Positions 35,399 through 46,596 are shown, counted from the first letter of the stretch. The stretch is DNA of 64,000 bases from Rhodanobacteraceae bacterium ZG21-1 (GCA_021390615.1 JAJEJU010000024.1:1922001-1986000), one strand, 5' to 3'. Numbers and translations: made by a program. The notes: generated from the letters alone by a model not told the origin.

Positions 35399-35641
35399 GA
35401 GTGGGTTCCGTCTTGTCCGGCGTCGCTGCCCGCCGCTGTGGTGCACGGCGCAGAAGCCATGCCGGCTTGACCGCAAGCTGACTGGTATGCAGTTGGCGCG
35501 GCACCGGCCGGCAATGGTCTTCTTGTGCTGTGCGTCATCGTCAGCGGACAATACCAGTTCTTTGCGGCCGGCAAGCGTCCTTCGAGGCGGCCCACTCCCC
35601 ATCACCCTATTCCATTCCGCAGAGCTCTTGAGGAGACCCCC

Positions 35642-38014
<2,373 letters not shown>

Positions 38015-38313
38015 GACTCTGCAAAGCGATGACGATGCAGCGTCGTCGTCATCGCACTGCAACATAACGCAAAGCTAACCATGTCCGGCCTCGGCGCCGG
38101 GCATGCATGCGGATCGGGCGCAGATGCCCGAATTCCAGCCCTCGCAGGCACTTGGCGTCGTAATGGTCCCGCGACTTCGGCGGGTTGAGCGGGAGTTTTC
38201 GCTTTCGTGCGCTGCAGCTTGCCCAAGCCTTAAGCAGGAACTAACGTTCATACACGCGTTTCAACTGGGGATTTGAAGCAGATGTCCGTGCGGTTCCGCC
38301 TCCATCATCAAGC
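38015..38313 (+). other. Intergenic region after ppsA
   Basis: No gene is seen in these 299 bases. A 10-bp stem, GCGATGACGA paired with TCGTCATCGC (38026-38055), follows the ppsA stop, but without a T-run it is a weak terminator candidate. The rest would hold the promoter of the TetR gene; no convincing hexamers or operator palindrome were found by eye. Confidence 0.5.
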
Positions 38314-39123
38314 ATGTCCCGCTTGAGCGCTGCATTGCGCGGCGGCAGCGGCGACACCCGCAAGCGGCTGCTCGAAGCCACTGAGTCGCTCTTTATCGAA
38401 AGCGGCTACGAGGCGATGTCGCTACGCCAGATCACTGCGCGCGCGCAAGCCAACCTGGCCGCCGTGAACTATCACTTCGGCAGCAAGGAAGCGTTGGTGC
38501 AGGCCCTGCTCTCGCAGCGCCTGGCCCGGCTCAACAACGAAAGACTGCAATTGCTCGATGCCTGCGAGGAACGCTGGCCCGACGGCATGGATGCCTCGGC
38601 CGTGCTCGGCATTCTGTTCATCCCGGCGTTCCGGCTAAGCCGCGACGGCTTCTGCGGGCCAGCCTTCATGCGTTTGCTCGGCCGCGTCTACAGCGATCCG
38701 TCGCCGTTCGTGCGGAACTATCTGCAGGAACATTACCGCCCGATCTTCGGCCGCTTCTTCGAAGCCTTCTCGCGCGCGCTGCCGCTGCTGCCGCGCAACG
38801 AGCTGGGTCTGCGACTGCACTTCACCTTGAAGGCGCTGTCGGGGATTCTGGCCGGCGAGGACATGCACGAGCTGATCACTACCCTGAGCAAGGGCGAGAC
38901 GATCGACGATGCCGGATTGCTGGCCCGCCTCATCTCGCTGCTCTCCCCGATTCTTACGGCTCCCTTCGGTAATCCGGAACAGGTTTCGGTGATCGAGCAA
39001 GTGCTGCGGATGGATCAGGCCGTGGCCGCCGTCCCTCCTGCCGCTGCTGCGCCAGACCCTATTGACGCGCCCGTCGGCGGCAGCGTCTTGCAATGGCTCA
39101 AGGAAGGGAGATTGACCCCCTAA
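38314..39123 (+). CDS. TetR family regulator, PsrA-like
   Basis: A 269-residue repressor. The N-terminal helix-turn-helix region (15-65) has LLEATESLFIESGYEAMSLR and ANLAAVNYHFGSKEALVQAL, which resembles PsrA, the acyl-CoA-responsive regulator of fatty-acid genes in pseudomonads. The ligand-binding domain contains RLLGRVYSDPSPFVRNYLQE and ends with an Ala/Pro-rich tail. The gene precedes a fadL-type porin by 133 bases on the same strand, so control of long-chain fatty-acid uptake is likely but inferred. The start ATG at 38314 lacks a strong ribosome site. Confidence 0.82.
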   Translation: MSRLSAALRGGSGDTRKRLLEATESLFIESGYEAMSLRQITARAQANLAAVNYHFGSKEALVQALLSQRLARLNNERLQLLDACEERWPDGMDASAVLGILFIPAFRLSRDGFCGPAFMRLLGRVYSDPSPFVRNYLQEHYRPIFGRFFEAFSRALPLLPRNELGLRLHFTLKALSGILAGEDMHELITTLSKGETIDDAGLLARLISLLSPILTAPFGNPEQVSVIEQVLRMDQAVAAVPPAAAAPDPIDAPVGGSVLQWLKEGRLTP

Positions 39124-39256
39124 AACAACTACAGCCCGCAACGTCTGCGGCGGGGCGATCCAGACCTCCTGCTTCGCGCCGACGCCGTCGATCACAACAG
39201 GGATCCACTTGCAGCGGGCCACTTACCCCAGACCGTCGTTAACAAGGAGAACCATC

Positions 39257-40657
39257 GTGAACCGTCAAACCTTGCATCGCCTCACCCGTCTTGGCACCAA
39301 GAGCGGCCTCGCCGTAGCCGTGGTCTCCGCGCTGGCGCTGCCGCTCTGCGCACAGGCTGGCTCCTTCCAGCTCCCCACCGATAACGCCGCTGGCTGGGCC
39401 CGCGCCAATGCAGGCGGTTCGCTGTTCCCGAACGATCCCACGGCGGCCTACAACAATCCGGCGGCAATGGCCTTCTTCACTGCCCCGGTGGCGCAGGTGA
39501 CGGCCACCGGCATTCGCCCCAGCGCCCAGTTCAGCGGCCAGACGCTCGACCAGAGCGGCGCCCCGACCACGGGCAACAACCCGAACGGCTTCGGCAAGAT
39601 GATCCCGTTCCCGGACATCGCCTTCGTCTATCCGGTCAACGACCGCTTCGCCCTGGGCGGCAGCGTCACCGTGCCCTATGGCCTGCGCAGCGAATACAAC
39701 CCCGACTGGCAGGGCCGCTACTTCGGCACCAAGACCAACCTGCAATCGGTGGCAGTGAGCCTGTCGGCCGGCTTCAAGGTAAATGATGAATTCTCGATCG
39801 GCGCCGGCGTGCTCGGCCAGCGTACCAAGGCCCAGCTCAACACCGTGATCGACGTCGGCGGTGCGATCAATGCCTTGTTCGGCTCGGCCGGCCTGCATGC
39901 CGCTCCGCAGTCGCTCGATACCCAGCTCAACGTCAACGTGAAGCAGAAGTGGGCGTTCGGCTGGTTCACCGGCTTCGAGTGGAAGCCCACCGACAAGGAC
40001 AGTCTCGGCTTCAGCTATCACTCGCGCGTCGACAACAACATGCGCGGTCATTACAACCTGTACGGCAGCCAGGAAGGCATCACCCTGCTTGCCGCCGCGG
40101 CGCAGCTGGGCCCGCTGCTCGGTATCAACGGTCTGCCCACGCTCAACCCCAACGGTGACAACGCCAACGCACGCCTGAACTCCCCGGCCTTCGCCTCGCT
40201 GGACTGGCTGCATGTGTTCAACGACCGCTTCTCGCTCGCGGCCACCGCGAAGTGGACCAACTGGTCGAGCTTCCAGGAGCTGGCGCTGTACTCGAACGGT
40301 CAGCAGCTGGTGGCCCTGCCCGAAAAGTACAAGGATTCGTACATGTACGCGATCGGCGGCGACTACAAGCTGACCGACCAGTGGACCCTGCGCGCCGGTA
40401 TCGGCTATGACGAAACGCCGACCAACATCATCAGCCGCGATCCGCGCATTCCGGACGGCGCGCGCCGCCTGGTCGGCCTCGGCGTCGGCTACCAGCCGAC
40501 CGATCACCTGGGCTTCGACCTGGGCTACCAGCACCAGTTCGTCAGCAATACGCCGGTCAATCTGCAGAACCAGGCCCTGCTGGGCGCCAGCACCATGAAG
40601 GGCTACTTCAAGGATCACGGCGACGTCGTCAGCCTGACCGGTACCTACCACTTCTGA
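39257..40657 (+). CDS. FadL/TodX-family outer-membrane transporter
   Basis: An outer-membrane barrel of 466 residues for hydrophobic substrates such as long-chain fatty acids. A signal peptide (about 1-35, ending CAQA) precedes the hatch motif GSFQLPTDNAAGWARANAG and NDPTAAYNNPAAMAFF, a FadL signature. The protein ends in a terminal phenylalanine (TGTYHF), required for barrel insertion. The GTG at 39257 is chosen because AAGGAGA lies six bases upstream. It is followed by a terminator. Confidence 0.93.
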   Translation: MNRQTLHRLTRLGTKSGLAVAVVSALALPLCAQAGSFQLPTDNAAGWARANAGGSLFPNDPTAAYNNPAAMAFFTAPVAQVTATGIRPSAQFSGQTLDQSGAPTTGNNPNGFGKMIPFPDIAFVYPVNDRFALGGSVTVPYGLRSEYNPDWQGRYFGTKTNLQSVAVSLSAGFKVNDEFSIGAGVLGQRTKAQLNTVIDVGGAINALFGSAGLHAAPQSLDTQLNVNVKQKWAFGWFTGFEWKPTDKDSLGFSYHSRVDNNMRGHYNLYGSQEGITLLAAAAQLGPLLGINGLPTLNPNGDNANARLNSPAFASLDWLHVFNDRFSLAATAKWTNWSSFQELALYSNGQQLVALPEKYKDSYMYAIGGDYKLTDQWTLRAGIGYDETPTNIISRDPRIPDGARRLVGLGVGYQPTDHLGFDLGYQHQFVSNTPVNLQNQALLGASTMKGYFKDHGDVVSLTGTYHF

Positions 40658-40686
40658 GCAGGACGCCCAGGAGTCGTAGCAGAGAA

Positions 40687-40710
40687 CAAGGGCCGCGCAA
40701 GCGGCCCTTG
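40687..40710 (+). terminator. Terminator of the fadL-type gene
   Basis: A perfect 10-bp stem CAAGGGCCGC/GCGGCCCTTG with a GCAA tetraloop, followed by TCATTT, 30 bases after the stop. The poly-T is imperfect. Confidence 0.75.
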
Positions 40711-40834
40711 TCATTTCGGCGAGCAGGCTCCGCGCCCAGCATGAGCAGCAATGGCCTCGAGCAGAGATGCGGCAAGGATTTGTCACTTGTCTAACATGCT
40801 TTAAACTGCAGGGACCAAACAGCGAGGACACTGC

Positions 40835-41284
40835 ATGGCCATCAATCTCGACGCCTTGTCGCCGAAGGAACTCGAGGCGCTCATTGCCGATGCGCAGTCG
40901 CAGATGCAAACGGCACGCGTCAATCACGTCAAAGAAGTCCGCGCCAAGATCGATGCCTTGCTGGCAAGCAACAGGCTGAGCCTGGCAGACGTCTATCCCG
41001 TGCGCGGCGCCAAGTCGACGCGCAGCAGGAGCGGAGCCGGCCCGAAATACCATAATCCCCAGGACCCCTCGCAGACCTGGAGCGGCCTGGGCAAGCGCCC
41101 GCGCTGGTTCGTGGAAGCGCTCAAGCGTCGCGGCGTGACGCCGGAAAGCCTGCTCATCGGTGCAGCAGCGAACAAGCCTGCCGCCGCGCCGGCGCGAGCT
41201 GCCCGGAAAACCGTTGTGAAGAAAGCGGCCCCCGCGAAAAAGCGTACCGCCAAAAGCACCGTGAAACGCGCCGCCAAGGGCTGA
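40835..41284 (+). CDS. H-NS family nucleoid protein
   Basis: A 149-residue H-NS-like DNA-binding protein. A helical oligomerisation region (about 10-45) is followed by the family DNA-binding motif KYHNPQDPSQTWSGLGKRP and RWFVEAL (about 70-97). The C-terminal 40 residues are an Ala/Lys/Pro tail (APAKKRTAKSTVKRAAKG) as in xanthomonad proteins, which adds histone-like binding. Such proteins silence AT-rich foreign DNA; the gene sits immediately beside the island boundary, though outside it. Confidence 0.9.
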   Translation: MAINLDALSPKELEALIADAQSQMQTARVNHVKEVRAKIDALLASNRLSLADVYPVRGAKSTRSRSGAGPKYHNPQDPSQTWSGLGKRPRWFVEALKRRGVTPESLLIGAAANKPAAAPARAARKTVVKKAAPAKKRTAKSTVKRAAKG

Positions 41285-41313
41285 TCGCAGCTTCCCGAGA
41301 CTGCACAAACAAG

Positions 41314-41339
41314 AAGGGCTTGCATCACTGCAAGCCCTT
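41314..41339 (+). terminator. Bidirectional terminator between the H-NS gene and the native tRNA-Ser site
   Basis: An 11-bp perfect stem AAGGGCTTGCA/TGCAAGCCCTT around TCAC. It follows the H-NS stop by 29 bases and ends five bases before the left att repeat. Read leftward, it would have been the terminator of tRNA-Ser before the island inserted. Confidence 0.8.
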
Positions 41340-41343
41340 GATT

Positions 41344-41360
41344 TCTTGGCGGAGAGGGAG
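41344..41360. repeat. Left attachment repeat (attL)
   Basis: TCTTGGCGGAGAGGGAG, identical to the 17 bases at 61162-61178 and equal to the reverse complement of the tRNA-Ser 3' end (CTCCCTCTCCGCCA plus three flanking bases). It is a tRNA remnant with no cloverleaf beside it. Confidence 0.9.
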
Positions 41361-41477
41361 TCCGCCCTAATTGTGTGTGACCATGTCTCACGCAGCCCAA
41401 TAATCATCCAATCTATCAGCAAGTTATATAACTCCTCGTTTGAGAGAGTTCGATACCGTCCAGCCAAATCCGGTATC

Positions 41478-41489
41478 TTATGTGGGACA
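41478..41489. repeat. Left copy of island-end repeat (candidate integrase arm site)
   Basis: TTATGTGGGACA occurs here and at 61100-61111, about 120 bases inside the left end and 50 bases inside the right end, in the same orientation. Subterminal position near int suggests an arm-type integrase or AlpA/Xis site. It also overlaps the most upstream possible start of int. Confidence 0.6.
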
Positions 41490-41494
41490 CAATG

Positions 41495-42766
41495 ATGGAC
41501 AACCATCTTATGCCCCGGAAAGCCCGCGAACTCTCTGCCCTCGCCGTTACCAAGCTCAGGGCACCTGGCCGCCATGCGGTCGGTGGAGTCGATGGTCTTC
41601 ACCTACGCATTGCCGGCGCCTCTCGTGCATGGGTACTTCGCTTGGCGGTCGGCCATCGCACCGATGCCCAAGGCCGTCTTGTGGTCCATCGCCGCGATAT
41701 CGGCCTGGGAAGCTTTCCAGAAGTAAGCCTGGCGGATGCACGCGATCAAGCTCGCCTCTACCGCAGACAAGTTCGGGAAGGTACCGATCCTCTTCAGCAA
41801 CGGCAGCACGCCAAGGTACAGGCCAAGCTGGCAGCCACACGAGACCAGACCTTTGCCGTCTGTACTGCGGCCTATATCGAAGCTAATCGCGCTGGATGGA
41901 AAAACCCCAAGCATGCCCAGCAATGGGAAAACACCCTCAAGACCTACGCACATCCCATGCTTGGTGCGTCATCGATTGCCGCCGTTGATACCGCTGCCAT
42001 TCTCGCCGTACTGCAACAGTCCGTCGCTGTGGACGGGGAAAAGGTATCCCTCTGGCAAGGCAAGACCGAAACAGCAAGCCGGCTACGAGGACGCATCGAG
42101 TCCATTCTCGACTGGGCAGCTTTTCGCGGGTACCGGCAAGGCGATAACCCCGCCCGTTGGAAGGGCCATCTCCAACACGAGTTGCCCTCACGGGCCAAAG
42201 TCCAGCGCGTTAAACACCACGCTGCCCTCCCCTATGCCGAGCTTCCAGGGTTCATGAAAACCTTGCGCCAGCGCGAGGGCATCTCTGCTCGCGCCCTAGA
42301 GTTCGCGATCCTAACAGCCGCTCGTTCGGCAGAAGTCCGTGGTGCGACATGGCAGGAGATCGACCTGCCAGCCCAGCTCTGGACCATCCCCGCCGAACGT
42401 ATGAAAGCGGGCAAGGAGCATCGGGTTCCTCTGTCCAAGAAAGCCGTCGAACTCCTCGAAGCCCTGCCAAGGTTCATGGATCAGCCTCTGATCTTTCCCG
42501 CACCGCGTGGCGGTCAGCTCTCGGACATGGCACTTACTGCAGCGCTGAAACGCATGGACTATGCCGACATCACGCAGCATGGGTTCCGCTCAACTTTCCG
42601 AGACTGGGCAGCTGAGACAACAGCCTTTCCGCGCGAGGTTATCGAACACGCTCTCGCACACCAACTCAAAGATAAAGCGGAAGCTGCTTATCAACGTGGT
42701 GACTTGCTCGTAAAGCGTACGCAGTTGATGGGGGATTGGGCAGCATACGGATCCAGCAAGCCTTGA
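41495..42766 (+). CDS. int: P4-type tyrosine integrase
   Basis: Site-specific recombinase of about 423 residues that would insert and excise the island at tRNA-Ser. The N-terminal DUF4102 domain has ELSALAVTKLRAPGRHAV and GLHLRIAGASRAWVLRL. The catalytic domain carries Arg in TAARSAEVRGATW, His-x-x-Arg in HGFRSTFRDWAAE, His in EVIEHALAH and Tyr in AAYQRGDL, all intact. Several ATGs are in frame (41480, 41492, 41495, 41510); 41495 or 41510 is favoured because the first overlaps the end repeat. A 7-bp inverted repeat GATACCG/CGGTATC (41452-41477) lies in its promoter region and could be an operator. GC content is lower than in the flanking genes. Confidence 0.93.
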   Translation: MDNHLMPRKARELSALAVTKLRAPGRHAVGGVDGLHLRIAGASRAWVLRLAVGHRTDAQGRLVVHRRDIGLGSFPEVSLADARDQARLYRRQVREGTDPLQQRQHAKVQAKLAATRDQTFAVCTAAYIEANRAGWKNPKHAQQWENTLKTYAHPMLGASSIAAVDTAAILAVLQQSVAVDGEKVSLWQGKTETASRLRGRIESILDWAAFRGYRQGDNPARWKGHLQHELPSRAKVQRVKHHAALPYAELPGFMKTLRQREGISARALEFAILTAARSAEVRGATWQEIDLPAQLWTIPAERMKAGKEHRVPLSKKAVELLEALPRFMDQPLIFPAPRGGQLSDMALTAALKRMDYADITQHGFRSTFRDWAAETTAFPREVIEHALAHQLKDKAEAAYQRGDLLVKRTQLMGDWAAYGSSKP

Positions 42767-42836
42767 ATAGGTAGCGGAGTAGCCAGTCTCCTCGTCATAA
42801 GTCTATGAACTTTGGATCTGGACCAGAAATTTCAGA

Positions 42837-44909
42837 TCAGCTCAGTGGTCGAATCAACTTTCCTTCCCAGCTGATCAGCTTGTGCGAAACATTGTTCGTC
42901 ACATTCCGAAATGTAATTGGTGACTCCTCAAAGGAAGCTGCCACGATGCTTTGTAGATTCCCCTTCTTCGACAGATGAAGGAGGAGTGCTCGCTGACTTT
43001 CCTCTCGCATGGAATGCTGACCTGGTTCGTCAAACAAGAGGATGCCTAGATGGTTTCCTGTAGCGCCAGGGGCAGAAGATGTCTCGAAGAGACTGAGCAA
43101 GTAAGACCAGATAAGTCGGACAAAGTCGCTTGCGCTTGAATCGGAACGGATGTCCGCCATTGGACGCGGCTTCTCAATAATCTCCCTCAGCTCAATGTCG
43201 GCTAGCGTGGGAACAAGATTGTCTGTACTGATCCTGATGTCAGCAGTTTGCGCACTCTCATAGCCAAATGATCCCGCGTTAGATCGGAAGAATTTTTCAA
43301 ACAGTCGAATCCGTTCCATGTCTTGATCAGTGTATTGATCCTTGGGTAGGGCTCGACGGGCGATTTGATTTTCCCGTAGGAGTGTTCCTAATTGAGCAAG
43401 TTGAACCACCTTTCGTGACACGGTCTCATCAAGGCGCTGAAGGCGGCTAACTTCGAGCTCAATGCTGACCTGACGTCGAATCTGAGCTTTGGATTGAAGA
43501 TTGCTTGATCCAAGGTCCACACGAAGCGCGGCAGCGTGATCGCGCCTCGCCTCCAGCTGTTTCTCGATGCTGGAGATAGTAGAAGTTGAGCGCTGGATAC
43601 TTTCATCATATCCGGCGATCTGCCGCTCAAGCATTCGCCGTTGACTATCGAGGTATGCGATGTTGTCTTCAATGTCCATTTCTGGACCCGTGACCATCTC
43701 TCTCAAGAGCGTGTCTTCAACCGATTGATGGCAGGTCGGACACTGACCCGAGGCAATCGAAATACCCTGTTGCGCTCCCAGATCCCTCAATTTCTTAGCC
43801 GACTTGTTCTTTTCCAAGTCTCCTTTCACCTCGGCCAACAGGCTTTCGTACTCCTGCAATGAGGCACGTTCTAGCAACAGATTGGATGTTGCTCGTTCAT
43901 GCAGGACACCTAAGCGCTGGACTTCCGCATCGGCACTCTCCAGCTTTTCAAGCAATAGGGCGTTGCTCGATGGACCCTTCAGGTCCGCTTGAGCCTGTAG
44001 CACAGCGTGTTCCGCGAGCAGCGTTTTGATGTATTCATCTGCATCCGATGCGCCTTCGTCTCCAAGCTTCAAGAGACGAGTAGAACTGGACTCAAACGAT
44101 GCAACTGGTTGGTTCGGGACGCCATCAAGCAACAGTCCAAGCTCGCTCACATCCCGCTTTATTTCGCTGACCAGTTGTGTCCAATCTCGATTGATAGCGA
44201 CTGCAGCGGCATCGAGCTGGCTGCGCAGCAAGATTGATTCGAAGATGCCAAGACCAAGGATGAACTCGGCCACCCTCGTACGTGCATCACGAATCCCATA
44301 GAACGGTATGTTTGCGATGTAGTCAGTCCAGCCTCGCTTTTGTTCGACCGCGTGCGCCGCAAAAATGGCCTGAAGATAGAGCTTGGCATCTCCCCCACTT
44401 GTCCTAGCAACCTTGGGCAGTTGAAGACCAAGAAAGCTCTCCAGAAAGCTATAAAAGCCCTCTTCCCGGGTGGCACTTCCTCCATCGTGAAGATAAGTTG
44501 GACGGGCATCCACTGCTGCGACCTGATCTGTCAGGCAAGCACCCTGGTAGATCTCAATGAGCTTGGTCCCGCGTTGCGAATCCTTGATTGCTCGACGCAG
44601 TGTTACGACATACCCTGCCCGATTTTCCAATTCTGTCCAAACTTCAGATGAGTCGACCGACACCTTCTCTTCGTCGCCAACGTAGAAAGAATCCTTCAGG
44701 GCATATTGCAGTGTCTTCTCCCCCTTTCCTCCGACCAACTCCTCCATACCAAGTGAGTACAACAGTGTGTTGAAGAATGTACTCTTGCCGCTGGAATTGT
44801 TGCCCTTGACCACAGTCAGGCGACGGGAAAATTCGAAGAAGAAACCGTAGGGACCCAGAGCGGTTTCAATCTTGAGTCGTATCGCTCGAATGATCATCAG
44901 CGTTCCCAT
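42837..44909 (-). CDS. SMC/Rad50-like ATPase of a three-gene defence-like operon (LmuB / ABC-3C ATPase type)
   Basis: A 690-residue ABC-class ATPase with split head domains. Walker A KGNNSSGKSTFF is near 35-46. Long coiled-coil arms (about 270-520) flank a zinc hook with GQCPTCHQS near 393-401. The head resumes with SDSSASDFVRLIWSYLL as a degenerate signature and Walker B LGILLFDEPGQHS near 629-641. This is the plan of the SMC-like subunit in Lamassu (LmuB) and ABC-three-component systems, which sense foreign DNA and release an effector. It is last of three genes; ATG at 44909 overlaps the previous gene by 13 bases, and an ATG at 44897 overlaps by one (TGATG). AT-rich compared with the chromosome. 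Alternative: an OLD-like or RecN-like repair ATPase, less likely given the context. Confidence 0.78.
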   Translation of the reverse strand: MGTLMIIRAIRLKIETALGPYGFFFEFSRRLTVVKGNNSSGKSTFFNTLLYSLGMEELVGGKGEKTLQYALKDSFYVGDEEKVSVDSSEVWTELENRAGYVVTLRRAIKDSQRGTKLIEIYQGACLTDQVAAVDARPTYLHDGGSATREEGFYSFLESFLGLQLPKVARTSGGDAKLYLQAIFAAHAVEQKRGWTDYIANIPFYGIRDARTRVAEFILGLGIFESILLRSQLDAAAVAINRDWTQLVSEIKRDVSELGLLLDGVPNQPVASFESSSTRLLKLGDEGASDADEYIKTLLAEHAVLQAQADLKGPSSNALLLEKLESADAEVQRLGVLHERATSNLLLERASLQEYESLLAEVKGDLEKNKSAKKLRDLGAQQGISIASGQCPTCHQSVEDTLLREMVTGPEMDIEDNIAYLDSQRRMLERQIAGYDESIQRSTSTISSIEKQLEARRDHAAALRVDLGSSNLQSKAQIRRQVSIELEVSRLQRLDETVSRKVVQLAQLGTLLRENQIARRALPKDQYTDQDMERIRLFEKFFRSNAGSFGYESAQTADIRISTDNLVPTLADIELREIIEKPRPMADIRSDSSASDFVRLIWSYLLSLFETSSAPGATGNHLGILLFDEPGQHSMREESQRALLLHLSKKGNLQSIVAASFEESPITFRNVTNNVSHKLISWEGKLIRPLS

Positions 44910-45355
44910 TCCTTCGAGGCTTGTTCGACCATGGCTTCGGTGATGCTTTTGCCCATTTCAGACAGGATCAACTTTTCCTCAGGGAGAATTTCGGGATCCG
45001 CGATGATCGTCTTCGCATACAACACACCCTCATCTGTTATTCCGTATCTTGCTCCTGATTCGACTACAAGACCTTCAGCACAGGCATACCGAAGCGCTAT
45101 GGCCAAAGCAGGATCGAAGCCCCATGCCTTGACGTTAAGCGTCCCCGATCTCGCGGTCTGCGACAGAGCCCTCGCACGAGCGATGTCTTTGAGCGCCCAG
45201 TTGAGCAGGTGAAGGCGAGGCAAGCCTGATCGACCACCTCTCGAAGACAAATGCAAGATAAGAAGCGTTTGAGCAATCTTGTACAACGGGCGGTGCTCAG
45301 GAAGTACTGGTGCAGGCCTACGTTGGAATCTCAAGAGTCTGGTCATGTCATTCAT
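44897..45355 (-). CDS. Small middle component of the three-gene operon (LmuC / ABC-3C middle type)
   Basis: About 152 residues, soluble. The stretch RPLYKIAQTLLILHLSSRG then LPRLHLLNWALKD and the later AIALRYACAEGLVVES, YGITDEGVLYAKTI suggest a winged-helix-like protein, the usual shape of the small middle subunit in ABC-three-component systems, where it links ATPase and effector. The ATG at 45355 overlaps the upstream gene by eight bases (ATGAATGA), and the stop overlaps the ATPase start, so all three chains are translationally coupled. Family assignment is from size, order and motifs and is not proven. Confidence 0.65.
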   Translation of the reverse strand: MNDMTRLLRFQRRPAPVLPEHRPLYKIAQTLLILHLSSRGGRSGLPRLHLLNWALKDIARARALSQTARSGTLNVKAWGFDPALAIALRYACAEGLVVESGARYGITDEGVLYAKTIIADPEILPEEKLILSEMGKSITEAMVEQASKEWER

Positions 45356-46286
45356 AGTCGAGCGAGCAGATGGCAAGCCAACGAGCGACCATATGTCGGG
45401 AGATCTTTGCCGCTGTCGTCTCATCCACCTCCGGCCGAAGGTCATGGCCAATACGCTTGGCCAAGGCTTGTTTCAGATTTTCTGTGAGCTCATGTGGACT
45501 GCCACTCCAGGTCAACTTCGCTTCAAGAACGTGTTGCTCAAATTCGTTGATGAGCCTTTTCAACTTGAAATACAGAGTCGGTGCACCATCCGAAATTTGC
45601 TTCAAATAGACGTCTGTTTCGAGAAAATTTTTCAGTGTCAGATGGTAGAGCTCCAACACGCGCGTCTCCTGCCCACCATCATCTGACTTGTGGTTTAGGC
45701 GAAGCTTCGACTTGCGAAGCAAATTCTGCTCGTAGATTTCAGCCGGTTCATCAAGCGCAGGAAGTTCCGCTACCTCGTCCCCAAAAATCAGAGCTTCGCC
45801 ACTCTCTGCCCTGATGGCATTGATTTCGTGGAGATAGACGTCGCCATCATGCAAATGAACCGAAAAGTCATCTGTAAGGATTGACAGGCCCCAAGCCCGA
45901 ACTTCTCTCTCTTTCTTCCTGGCATGCCGCAGAAGAGCATGCCGGCCAATTTGAGGGGTCACGAACACCCACTTCGATAGACGGGTGGCGCCGAGAATCT
46001 CGGCCAGCTCCGTCTCAAAAGTGCGAAGTTTCTTTAAGTCCTCGGTGATCTTGTCACGCTGGGCGACGTACAGTTCGTCACTCGATGGCTGTTTGTCCGG
46101 GCAGTAACACTGAAAGCCGCACCCGGAATCTAGGGTAAAACCCTCTAGACCGAAATCTCCCGGTGATGCCGGAATCGGATGGTAGCCGTCGCTGAAATAT
46201 CGGGACTTGAACACTTGTTGGCATAGAGCCTCCCAAGTCGTCCCGTTAAATACGCCATGACTGGTCGTGAACATTCGGAAATCCAT
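45348..46286 (-). CDS. Putative nuclease-fold effector of the three-gene operon (LmuA position)
   Basis: About 312 residues. Near the N terminus, WEALCQQVFKSRYF, then GDFGLEGFTL and CGFQCYCP, has the order of a restriction-endonuclease fold of the Mrr/DUF4297 sort (acidic residues, then Q-x-x on the next strand), but the expected catalytic lysine is tyrosine (QCY). A middle part has WVFVTPQIGRHALLRHA and the C-terminal 100 residues are helical and end ISRHMVARWLAICSLDYE. By position it is the effector of a Lamassu/ABC-3C-like set. The ATG at 46286 is favoured because GGAGAGGG and AAGGGG lie just upstream; the frame is open to 46448 (ATG at 46373 possible). Confidence 0.62.
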   Translation of the reverse strand: MDFRMFTTSHGVFNGTTWEALCQQVFKSRYFSDGYHPIPASPGDFGLEGFTLDSGCGFQCYCPDKQPSSDELYVAQRDKITEDLKKLRTFETELAEILGATRLSKWVFVTPQIGRHALLRHARKKEREVRAWGLSILTDDFSVHLHDGDVYLHEINAIRAESGEALIFGDEVAELPALDEPAEIYEQNLLRKSKLRLNHKSDDGGQETRVLELYHLTLKNFLETDVYLKQISDGAPTLYFKLKRLINEFEQHVLEAKLTWSGSPHELTENLKQALAKRIGHDLRPEVDETTAAKISRHMVARWLAICSLDYE

Positions 46287-46492
46287 TGCCCCTTGGCCCT
46301 CTCCGGTGGCCAGCATGGCAAGACTGCCACCATCTAGCTTTGGAAGCCACTGTAAGTAGGGCGGAGTCCTCATCCTATAAGGACCGATGCCCGCCTCCCC
46401 TAGGTGCCGATATGTTCTAGTGCCGCCTAGTAGGCTCGCGCGAGCCACTTATCGCTCCACCTGGCTTGCGCCCTTTTGGTTGAGGGAGCAAC

Positions 46493-46555
46493 TGTTGAAT
46501 TTCACCCAAAACTGAGCCACTTCGGACGGGAATTTCCATCGAAATTTGAGCCACC
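46493..46555. repeat. IS21-family terminal sequence, copy 1
   Basis: TGTTGAATTTCACCCAAAAC then TGAGCCAC, with a second subrepeat CATCGAAATTTGAGCCACC, resembles the multiple-repeat ends of IS21-family elements. It is the left end of the truncated istA copy that follows. Together with 46287-46492, which holds the operon's upstream region and nothing else recognisable, this fills a 310-base gap. Confidence 0.65.
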
Positions 46556-46596
46556 TCCTACCACCCTCCTCTCACCATCCGAGCGGGAGCTAAGGA

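Noticed and set aside
38026-38055. Hairpin after ppsA as a strong terminator
   Set aside because: Ten-base stem but a ten-base loop and no T-run on either side.
39239-41602. A 787-codon minus-strand frame opposite fadL and the H-NS gene
   Set aside because: Shadow of two well-supported genes and passes through the att site and terminators.
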